In this document: piece by piece, positions 31,137 through 41,517 of the stretch
How positions within the stretch are numbered: position 1 is the stretch's first letter
How the letters are laid out: every line of letters starts with the position of its first letter
NCBI GenBank assembly: GCA_023375785.1
Contig: SZWC01006717.1
Coordinates: 4,908-46,424 of the forward strand
Direction of reading: 5' to 3'
From: Penium margaritaceum
Lineage: Eukaryota; Streptophyta; Zygnematophyceae; Desmidiales; Peniaceae
DNA: 41,517 nt
Notes under the pieces: generated by a model
What the model was told of the DNA's origin: nothing
The model's database searches: none
Seen by the model: only the letters and a program-made list of their open reading frames with translations
Position numbers and translations under genes: made by a program

Positions 31137-34100
31137 AGATAATGTCACTAAGTGTGGTAAACCTTGACAACTCATAAAACGAGTCACAGATGGTCAGGGT
31201 GGAAGATAATGGTTTGTGAATACTGGTTATCGACTAGCAAGTACAAATACCTCCAATATGTAGTGGCACAGTGTGGCTTCAATGCACAGTGACCAACCAA
31301 TTTAGGAATATGTCACTAACCATGACCAACAAATTTCACTTCATGAGGTCAACGTTGAAAATGCATAACACGAGTCACAAATGGACAGAGGGGAAAACAA
31401 TGGGTTGGGAACACTAGTTATCAACTAGCAAGTACAAAGACCTTCAACTAGCAGTGGCACGGTATGGCTACCGTGCAGAGTGACCAGTCCAAAGATGCAT
31501 ACGTCACTGACTACGACCGAATAAGTCCACTATGTATGGACAACATTGACAAGTCATAACACGAGTCACAAATGGTCAGAGGGAGGGACAATGGTTTGGG
31601 AAGCCAATGTATTCACTAGAAAGGACAAATAACTTCAATACGTAGTGGCACGATGTGGCTAATATGCACACCAAACAACCAAACTAGGCATATGTCACTG
31701 ATCATGACCGGAGAATTTCAATATGGGTGGTCACCATTGACCAACCATAACACGAGTCACAAACGGTCAGCAAAGAAAACAATGCTATGGGGAATTGGTT
31801 CTCAACTACCAAGTACAACGACCGTCAGTCAGTAGTAGCACGGTGTGGCTACCATGCACAATGACCTACCAAAGTAGACATGTTTATTACCTTTGACCAA
31901 AGAAATCCGCTGTGTGTGGTCAACGTTGACAACTCATAATACCAGTCACAAATGGTCAGAGGGGGAAACAATGGTTTGGGAACACCAGGTATCAAATAGC
32001 AAGCACAAGGGGCTTCAATACGATGTGGCACGATGTGGAGACCATGCACAATGACCAACCAAAGTAGGCATATGTCACTGACCATGACCAAATAATGTCA
32101 CCAAGTGTGGTAAACGTTGACAACTCATAACACGAGTCACTATTGGTCAGGGTGGAAGATAATGGTTTGTGAATACTAGTTATCGACTAACAAGTACAAA
32201 TACCTTCAATATGTTGTGGCACAGTGTGGCTTCAATGCACAGTGACCAACCAAGTTATGCATATGTCACTAACCATGACCAACAAATTTTACTTCATGAG
32301 GTCAACGTTGAAAATGCATAACACGAGTCACAAATGGTCAGAGGGGAAAACAATGGGTTGGGAACACTAGTTATCAACTAGCAAGTACAAAGACCGTCAA
32401 CAAGCAGTGGCACGGTATGGCTAGCGTGCACAGTGACCAGTCCAAGGATACATACGTCACTGACTACGACCGAATAAGTCCACTATGTGTGGTCAACATT
32501 GACAAGTCATAACACGAGTCACAAATGGTCAGAGGGAGGGACAATGGTTTGGGAAGCCAATGTTTTCACTAGAAAGGACAAATAACTTCAATACGTAGTG
32601 GCACCGTGTGGCTAATATGCACATAAAACAACCAAACTAGGCATATGTCACTGATCATGACCGGAGAATTTCAATATGGGTGGTCACCATTGACCAACCA
32701 TAACACGAGTCACAAACGGTCAGCAGAGAAAACAATGCTATGGGGAATCGGTTCTCAACTACCAAGTACAACGACCGTCAGTCACTAGTAGCACGGAGTG
32801 GCTACCATGCACAATGACCTACCAAAGTAGACATGTGTATTACCTTTGACCAAAGAATTCCGCTGTGTGTGGTCAACGTTGACAACTCATAATACCAGTC
32901 ACAAATGGTCATAGGGTGAAACAATGGTTTGGGAACACAAGGTATCAAATAGCAATCACAAGGGGCTTCAATACGATGTGGCACGGTGTGGAGACCATGC
33001 ACAATGACCAACCAAAGTAGGCATATGTCACTAACCATGACCAAATAATGTCACTAAGTGTGGTAAACGTTGACAACTCATAACACGAGTCACTATTGGT
33101 CAGGGTGGAAGATAATGGTTTGTGAATACTAGTTATCGACTAACAAGTACAAATACCTTCAATATGTTGTGGCACAGTGTGGCTTCAATGCACAGTGACC
33201 AACCAAATTATGCATATCTCACTAACCATGACCAACAAATTTCACTTCATGAGGTCAACGTTGAAAATGCATAACACGAGTCACAAATGGTCAGAGGGGA
33301 AAACAATGGGTTGGGAACACTAGTTATCAACTAGCAAGTACAAAGACCTTCAACAAGCAGTGGCACGGTATGGCTAGCGTGCACAGTGACCAGTCCAAGG
33401 ATGCATACGTCACTGACTACGACCGAACAAGTCCACTATGTGTGGTCAACATTGACAAGTCATAACACAAGTCACAAATGGTCAGAGGGAGGGACAATGG
33501 TTTGGGAAGCCAATGTATTCACTAGAAAGGAAAAAAAACATCAATACGTAGTGGCGCGGTGTGGCTAATATGCACACCAAACAACCAAACTAGGCATATG
33601 TCACTGATCATGACCGGAGAATTTCAATATGGGTGGTCACCGTTGACCAACCATAACACGAGTCACAAACGGTCAGCAGAGAAAACAATGCTATTGGGAA
33701 TCTATTCTCAACTACCAAGTACAACGACCGTCAGTCAGTAGTAGCACGGTGTGGCTACCATGCACAATGACCTACCAAAGTAGACATGTGTATTACCTTT
33801 GACCAAAGAAATCCGCTGTGTGTGGTCAACGTTGACAACTCATAATACCAGTCACAAATGGTCAGAGGGGGAAACAATGGTTTGGGAACACCAGGTATCA
33901 AATAGCAAGCACAAGGGGCTTCAATACGATGTGGCACGGTGTGGAGACCATGCACAATGCCCAACCAAAGTAGGCATGTGTCACTGACCATGGCCAAATA
34001 ATGTCACTAAGTGTGGTAAACGTTGACAACTCAGAACACGAGTCACTATTGGTCAGGGTGGAAGATAATGGTTTGTGAATACTAGTTATCGACTAACAAG

Positions 34101-37100
34101 TACAAATACCTTCAATGTGTTGTGGCACAGTGTGGCTTCAATGCAAAGTGACCAACCAAATTATGCATATGTCACTAACCATGACCAACACATTTCACTT
34201 CATGTGGTATTCGTTGAAAACGCATAACAGGCGGCACAAATGGTCAGAGGGGAAAACAATGGGTTGGGAACACTAGTTATCAACTAGCAAGTACAAAGAC
34301 ATTCAACAAGCAAAGGCACGGTATGGCTAGCGTGCACAGTGACCAGTCCAAGGATGCATACGTCACTGACTACGACCGAATAAGTCCACTATGTTTGGTC
34401 AACATTGACAACTCATAACACGAGTCACAATGGTCAGAGGGAGAGACAATGGTTTGGGAAGCCTATGTATTGACTAGAAAGGACAAATAACTTCAATACG
34501 TAGTGGCACAGTGTGGCTAATATGCACACCAAGCAACCAAACTAGGCATATGTCACTGATCATGACCAGAGAATTTCAATATGGGTGGTCAACATTGACC
34601 AACCATACCACGAGTCACAAACGGTCAGTTGAGAAAAAAATGCTATGGGAATATCGGTTCTCAACTACCAAGTACAACGACAGTCAGTCAGTAGTAGCAC
34701 GGTGTGGCTAACATGCACAATGACCGACCAAAGTAGGCATATGTACTACCTTTGACCAAAGAAATCCGCTCTGTGTGGTCAACGTTGACAACTCATAATA
34801 CCAGTCACAAATGGTCAGAGGGGGAAACAATGTTTTGGGAACACGAGCAATCAAATAGCAAGCACACGAGGTTTCAATACGATGAGGCACGGTGTGGAGA
34901 CCATGCACGATGACCAACCCAAGTAGGCATATGTCACTGACCATGGCCAAATAATGTGACAAAGAATGGTAAACTTTGACAACTCATAACAGGAGTCACA
35001 AATGGTCAGGGTGGAAGATAATGGTTTGTGGATACTAGTTATCGACTAGCAAGTACAAATACCTTCAATATGTAGTGGCACAGTGTGGCTTCAATGCACA
35101 GTGACCAACCAAATTATGCATATGTCACTAACCATGACCAACAAATTTCACTTCATGTGGTCAACAGTTAAAACTTATAACACGAGTCACAAATGGTCAG
35201 AGGGGAAAACAATGGGTTGGGAACACTAGTTATTAGCTAGCAAGTACAAAGACCTTCAACAAGCACTGGCACGGTATGGCTAGCGTGCACAGTGACCAGT
35301 CCAAGGATGCATACGTCACTGACTACGACCGAATTAGTCCACTATGTGTGGTCAACATTGACAACTCATAATACCAGTCACAAATGGTCAGAGGGGGAAA
35401 CAATGGTTTGGGAACACCAGGTATCAAATAGCAAGCACAAGGGGCTTCAATACATTGTGGCACGGTGTGGAGACCATGCACGATGACCAACCCAAGTAGG
35501 CATATGTCACTGACCATGGCCAAATAATGTGACAAAGAATGGTAAACTTTGACAACTCATAACAGGAGTCACAAATGGTCAGGGTGGAAGATAATGGTTT
35601 GTGGATACTAGTTATCGACTAGCAAGTACAAATACCTTCAATATGTAGTGGCACAGTGTGGCTTCAATGCACAGTGACCAACCAAATTATGCATATGTCA
35701 CTAACCATGACCAACAAATTTCACTTCATGTGGTCAACAGTTAAAACTTATAACACGAGTCACAAATGGTCAGAGGGGAAAACAATGGGTTGGGAACACT
35801 AGTTATTAGCTAGCAAGTACAAAGACCTTCAACAAGCACTGGCACGGTATGGCTAGCGTGCACAGTGACCAGCCCAAGGATTCATACGTCCTTGACTACG
35901 GCCGAATAAGTCCATTATGTATGGTCATCATTGACAACTCATAACACGAGTCACAAATGGTCAGAGGGAGAGACAATGGTTTGGGAAGCCTATGTATTGA
36001 CTGGAAAGGACAAAGAACTTTAATACTTAGTGTCACGATGTGGCTAATATGCACTTCAAACAACCAAACTAGGCATATGTCACTGATCATGACCACATAA
36101 TTTCAATATGGGTGGTCAACATTGACAAACCATAACACGAGTCACAAACGGTCAGGAGAGGAAACAATGCTATGGGAATATTGGTTCTCAACTACCAAGT
36201 ACAATCACCGTCAATCAGTAGTAGCACGGTGTGGCTACCATGCACAACGACCGACCAAAGTAGGGATATGTACTGCCTTTGACCAAAGAAATCCGCTGTG
36301 TGTGGTCAACGTTGACAACTCATGATACGAGTCACAAATGGTCAGAGGGGGAAGCAATGGTTTGGGAATACCAGGTATCAAATAGCAAGCACAAGGGGCT
36401 TCAATACGTTGTGGCACGGTATGGAGACCATGCACGATGACCAACCAAAGAAGGCACATGTCACAAATCATGACCAAATAATGCCACTATGTGTGATAAA
36501 CTTTGACAACTCATAACACGAGTCACAAATGGTCAAGGAGGAAGATAATGGTTTGTGAATACTAGTTATAGACTAGCAAGTACAAATAACTTCAATATGT
36601 AGTGGCTCGGTGTGGCTTCAATGCACAGTGACCAACCAAATTATGCATATGTCACTAACCATGACCAACAAATTTATCTTCATGTGGTCAACGTTGAAAA
36701 CGCATAACACGAGTTACAAATGGTTTGAGGGGAAAACAATGGGTTGGGAACACTTGTTATCAACTAGCAAGTACAAAGACCTTCGACAAGCAGTGGCACG
36801 GTATGTCTAGCGTGCATAGTGACCAACCCAAGGATGCATACGTCACTGACTACGACCGGAAAAGTCCACTATGTGTGGTCAACATTGACAACTCATAACA
36901 CGAGTCACAAATGGCCAGAGGGAGAGACAATGGTTTGGGAAGCCTATGTATTGACTAGAAAGGACAAATAACTTCAATACGTAGTGGCACACTGTGGCTA
37001 ATATGCACACCAAACAACCAAACTAGGCATATGTCACTGGTCATGAGCAGAGATTTTCAATATGGGTGGTCAACGTTGACCAACCATAACACGAGTCACA

Positions 37101-39520
37101 AACTGTCAGGAGAGGAAACAATGCTATGGGAATATCGGTTCTCAAATACCAAGTACAACGACCTTCAGTCAGTAGTAGAACGGTGTGGCTTCCATGCACA
37201 ACGACCGACCAGAGTAGGCATATGTACTGCCTTTTACCAAAGAAATCCACTGTGTGTGGTCAACGTTGACAACTCATAATACGAGGCACAAATGGTCAAA
37301 GGGGGAAGCAATGGTTTGGGAACACCAGGTGTCAAATAGCAAGCACAAGGGGCTTCAATACGTTGTGGCACGGTGTGGAGACCATGCGAGATGACCAACC
37401 AAAGTAGGCATATGTTACAACCCATGACCAAACAATTCTTCTATGTGTGGTAAACTTTGACAACTCAGAACACGAGTCACAAATGGTCAGGGTGGAAGAT
37501 AATGGTTTGTGAATACTAGTTATCGACTAGAAAGTACAAGCACCTTCAATATGTAGTGGCACAATGTCGCTACACTGCATAATGACCAACCAAAGTATGC
37601 ATATGTCACTACCCATGACCAACAAATTTCACTTCATGTGGTCTACGTTGAAAACGCATAGCACGATTCACAAATGGTCAGAGGGGGAAACAATGGGTTG
37701 TGAACACTAGTTGTCAACCAGCAAGTACAAAGAAATTCAACAAGCAGTGGCACGGTATGGCTAGCGTGCAGAGTGACCAACCAAATAATGCATACGTCAC
37801 TGACTACGACCGAATTAGTCCACTATGTGTGGTCAACATTGACAACTCATAACACGAGTCACAAATGATCAGAGGGAGAGACAATGGTTTGGGAATCCTA
37901 TGTATTGACTAGAAAGGACAAAGAACTTCAATACATAGTGGCACGGTGTGGCTAATATGCACACCAAACAACCAAACTAGGCATATGTCACTGATCATGA
38001 CCAGAGGATTTCAATAAGGGTGGTCAACGCTGACCAACCATAACACGAGTCACAAAGGGTCAGGAGAGGAAACAATGCTATGGGAATATCGTTTCTCAAC
38101 TACCAAGTACAACGACCTTCAGTCAGGAGTAGCACGGTGTGGCTACCATGCACAATGACCGACCAAACTAGGTATATGTACTGCCGTTGACCAAAGAAAT
38201 CCGCTGTGTGTGGTCAACATTGACAACTCATAATACGAGTCACAAATGGTCAGAGGGGAAAACAATGGTTTGGGAACACCAAGTATCAAATAGCAAGCAT
38301 AAGTGGCATCAATACACTGTGGCACGGTGTGGAGACCATGCACGATGACCAACCAAAGTAGGCATATGTCACTGACCATGACCAAATAATGTCACCAAGC
38401 GTGGTAAACTTTGACAACTCATAACACGAGTCACAAATGGTCAGGGTGGAAGATAATGGTTTCTGAATAGTAGTTATTGAATAGCAAGTACAAATACCTT
38501 CAATATGTAGTGGCACAATGTGGCTTCAATGCACAGTGACCAACCAAAGTATGCAGATGTCACTAACCATGACCAACAAATTTCACTTCATGTGGTCAAC
38601 GTTGAAATCGCATAACACAAGTCACAAATGGTCAGAGGGGAAAACAATGAGTTGGGAATACTAGTTATCAACTAGCAAGTACAAAGACCTTCAACAAGCA
38701 GTGGCACGGTATGGCTAGCGTGCACAGTGACCAGCCAAAGGATGCATACGTCACTGACTACGGCCGAATATGTCCCCTATGTGTGGTCAACATTGACAAC
38801 TCATAACACGAGTCACAAATGGTCAGAGGGGGAGACAATGGTTTGGGAGGCCTATGTATTGACTGGAAAGGACAAAGATCTTTAATACGTAGTGTCACGA
38901 TGTGGCTAATATGCAATCCAAACAACCAAACTAGGCATATGTCACTGATCATGACCACATAATTTCAATATAGGTGGTCACCGTTGACCAACCATACCAC
39001 GAGTCACAAACGGTCAGCAGAGAAAACAATGCTATGGGAATATCGGTTCTCAACTACCAGGTACAACGACCATCAGTCAGTAGTAGCACGGTGTGGCTAC
39101 CATGCACAATGACCGACCAAAGTAGGCATATACACTGCTTTTGACCAAAGAAATCTGCTGTGTGTGGTCAACGTTGACAACTCATAATACGAGTCACAAA
39201 TGGTCAGAGGGGGAAACAATGGTTTGGGAACACCAGGTATCAAATAGCAAGCACAAGGGGCTTCAATACATTGTGGCACGGTGTGGAGACCATGCACGAT
39301 GACCAGCCAAAGTAGGCATATGTCACTAACCATGACCAAATAATGTCACTAGGTGTGGGAAACTTTGACAACTCATAACACGACTCACAAATGGTCATGA
39401 TGGAAGATAATGGTTTGTGGATACTAGTTATCGACTAGCAAGTACAAATACCTTCAATATGTAGTGGCACAATGTGGCTGCAATGCACAGTGACCAACCA
39501 AAGTATGCATATGTCACTGA
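31137..39520 (+). repeat. satellite array, block IV (regular 953-bp HOR)
   Basis: A monomers begin at 953-bp intervals in the well-ordered part (GTGGTAAACGTTGAC near 32107, 33060 and 34013). Copies between 31.1 and 34.2 kb share private variants (GTAGACATG, CACTATTGGTCAGG, TGGGGAATCGG), so they form a recently amplified subfamily. From 36 kb the copies look more like block III. No gene. Confidence 0.95.
34930..35880 (+). repeat. shortened 3-monomer HOR, duplicated (period 572 bp)
   Basis: The stretch from the variant CATGGCCAAATAATGTGAC at about 34943 through an A and a B monomer recurs almost unchanged from about 35515. Between them a C monomer passes directly into an E monomer at about 35371 (ACAACTCATAA then TACCAGTCAC), deleting C-D material. 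One unequal crossover plus a duplication explains this. Confidence 0.85.
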
Positions 39521-40891
39521 CCATGACGAAATAATTTCACTTCACGTGGTCAATGTTGACAGCTCACAACATGAGTCACAGATATTCAGAGGGGGTAGCA
39601 ATGGTTTGGGAACACTAGCTATGAACTAGAAATACATAGACCTTCGATACATAGTGAAACGGTGTTGTAACCATGTAAAGTGACAAACCAAAGTAGGCAT
39701 ATGTCACTAACCATGACCAAACGGAGTTCATAGTGTGTGGTCAACGTTAAAAACTCATAACATTAGTCACAAATGGTCAGAAGGGGGAACCCTGGGTTGG
39801 GAACACTAGTTATTAACTAGCAAGTAGAAATATTTTTAACGAGTAGTGGTATGGCGTGGCTAGCATGCACAGTGACCAACCAAAGGATGCATGTGTCACT
39901 GACTATGACCGAAGAAGTCCACTATGTACGGTCAACATTGACAACTCATAACACGAGTCACAAATGGTCAGAGGGAGAGACAATGGTTTGGGAACCCTAT
40001 ATATCGACTGGAAACGACAAAGAACTTCAATATGTATTGGCACATTGTGGCTACCATGCACACCAAACAACCAAACCAGGCATATGTCACTGACCATGAC
40101 CAGAGATTTTCAATATGGGTGGTCAACATTCACCAACCACAACACGAGTCACAAATGGTCAGAGGGGGAAACAATGGTCTGGGAATATCAGTTATCAACT
40201 AGCAAGTACAGCGACCTTCAATCATTATAAGCACGGTGTGGGTACCATGCACAATGATCGACCAAAGTAGGCACATGTACTGCCTTTCACAAAAGAAATC
40301 TGTTGTGTGTGGTCAATGTTGACAACTCATAATATGAGTCACAAGTGGTCAGAGGGGGAGACAATGGTTTGGGAACACCGGATAGCAACTAGCAAGCACA
40401 AGGACCTTCAATAAGCTGTGCCACGGTGTGGATACAATGCACGATGTCCAACCAAAGTAGGCATATGTCGCTGACCATGACAATATAATGTCACTAAGTG
40501 TTGTAAACATTGACAACTCATAACATGAGTCACAAATGGTCAGAGGGGGAAACAGTGGTTTCAAAACGCTATGTATCTTCTAGGAAGTACAAATATCTTT
40601 CGTGTGTATTGGCACGGTATGGCTACCGTGCACAATGACCTATCCAAGTAGGCATACATCACTGCTCATGACGAAATAAGTTTAGTGTGTGTGGTCAACG
40701 TTCACAACTCATAATTCAAGTAAAAAATGGGCAGAGGGAGAAACGATGGTTTGGGAATACGTGGTATCGACTAGCAAGTACAAAGACATTCGATAAGTGG
40801 TGGCACGGTGTGGCTACCATGCACAATGACCAACCAAAGTATTATTGTGTCACTGAATATCATAAAAAAGAGTTTCACTGTGTGTTGTCAA
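39521..40891 (+). repeat. diverged satellite monomers, copy 2
   Basis: Matches copy 1 with shared oddities (GTCACAGATATTCAGAGG, TAGTGAAACGGTGTTG, ACGCTATGTATCTTCTAGG) but lacks two monomers that copy 1 has near 30.1-30.5 kb. It ends in the same tail. Confidence 0.85.
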
Positions 40892-41251
40892 CTTTCCTTC
40901 TTACGGCTGGTCAATCGGAGCAATGGTTGAGAGGTTATTCAAGCTCCAAGTTGCAAAATGTGAAATTCCGTCTGCGCCAATTCTTTCTGAATAAACTAAC
41001 TTTATTATCATTCATAATTTTGAAAACTACCCTCTAATCTTACACCCCCTTATTTAATGCCCTTTACACATAAGAACCCTTATAATGTCATTTGGACATC
41101 ATATGAACACCTTGTGAGTTGGCTTAGTGCTTATAGAGTTAGATTCTCGAGCGGTAGGCCCTAGGTTTGAATCCTCGTACGTGCAATATAGAATAGGCTT
41201 GTGACCCTGGGGGGAGGGGGGGGGGCGGCCGTGTTGTGATACCTCAACTCT
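40892..41251 (+). repeat. non-satellite tail with tRNA-like promoter, copy 2
   Basis: Same sequence as 30782-31136. A-box-like TGGCTTAGTGC starts at 41120 and B box GGTTTGAATCC is at 41164-41174. In this copy, TAGAG-TTAGATT-CTCGA could form an anticodon-like arm with four of five pairs. The G run is longer. Confidence 0.55.
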
Positions 41252-41430
41252 ACCTTCAAGCCTAAGCCGTGGGGGGTGTCATAATGTGGTCGCAAATCTG
41301 TCCTCCAGGTCGTCCACGGAACATCCCTCTAGGGGGGTGGGAGGGAGAATTCCAGTGAAGGCACCCACGCGTAACAAATCAACAAAAACCGACCTGGTGT
41401 CAAAGGGAGAAACATTTTGCTATTTATTAA
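41252..41430 (+). other. unassigned non-satellite sequence
   Basis: About 180 bp between the tail and the resumption of the satellite, absent from copy 1. It includes GGGGGGTGTCATAATG and CTCTAGGGGGGTGGG. No ORF or known motif. It could be the rest of the inserted element, of which copy 1 kept only part. Confidence 0.6.
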
Positions 41431-41517
41431 CTAGCAAGTGTGGTAAACTTTGACAACTCATAACACGAGTCACAAATGGTCAGGGTGGAAGATAATGGTT
41501 TGTGAATACTAGTTATC
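41431..41517 (+). repeat. satellite array resumes (A monomer)
   Basis: CTAGCAAG, then GTGTGGTAAACTTTGACAAC and the usual core, to the end of the window. The first eight bases belong to a different part of the monomer than the next, so the junction has lost material. Confidence 0.9.

Noticed and set aside
974..39339. Recurrent ~80-residue minus-strand ORF in the E monomers (for example 974-1216, 31849-32091, 39097-39339)
   Set aside because: It recurs only because the satellite recurs, varies freely at residue level, has no start context or domain, and is matched by similar plus-strand ORFs. I treat it as a by-product of the monomer.

Overview
The window looks like repetitive nuclear DNA from a eukaryote, most likely of the plant / green-algal lineage. 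The evidence is an AT-leaning tandem satellite with higher-order structure, two LTR retrotransposons with CpG-rich, CCGCGG-studded LTRs, and a Ty3/Gypsy-type pol. A charophyte such as Chara is a guess, not a demonstration. I see no intact host protein gene, no rRNA and no credible intact tRNA.

The background, about 22 kb in total, is one satellite family with a monomer of ~190 bp, always in the same orientation. Five diverged monomer types (A to E) form a higher-order repeat (HOR) of ~953 bp. It occupies 1-1683, 17174-20889, 24245-30781, 31137-40891 and the last ~80 bases. Local variants include a duplicated monomer near 1.08-1.46 kb, a 1908-bp double HOR at 24.3-28.4 kb, a 3-monomer HOR near 35 kb, and two blocks of strongly diverged monomers (29.0-30.8 and 39.5-40.9 kb). 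Each diverged block ends in the same non-satellite tail, which carries a tRNA-like promoter (SINE candidate).

Element 1 (1684-17173) is a large Ty3/Gypsy-type retrotransposon inserted in a B monomer. It has a 5-bp target duplication AACAC, 1259-bp LTRs and a ~12.75-kb interior. The order is P/Q-rich Gag, Gag core with zinc knuckle, protease 1, RT, RNase H, a second protease, a long unrecognised helical/Ala-rich region, integrase, a Gln-rich linker, and an array of about six PHD-like cysteine fingers just before the 3' LTR. All frames are broken. About 22 of 29 hand-counted in-frame stops are TAG. The double protease, the ~2.7-kb unknown insert between protease 2 and integrase, and the terminal finger array make this an unusual retroelement architecture.

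Element 2 (20890-24244) is a small non-coding LTR element with 587-bp LTRs, inserted in an A monomer with target duplication ATATG. Its interior is a ~150-bp minisatellite. It shares with element 1 a 21-bp primer-binding region and a U5 block, so it may be a non-autonomous partner of that family. Its 5' part is mis-assembled (771 Ns plus a repeated LTR piece). A second collapsed join lies in the 3' LTR of element 1.

Nothing here works as an operon. The gene products, when intact, would have formed one retrotransposon life cycle: Gag particle, protease maturation, RT/RNase H copying, integrase insertion, and perhaps chromatin reading by the finger array.
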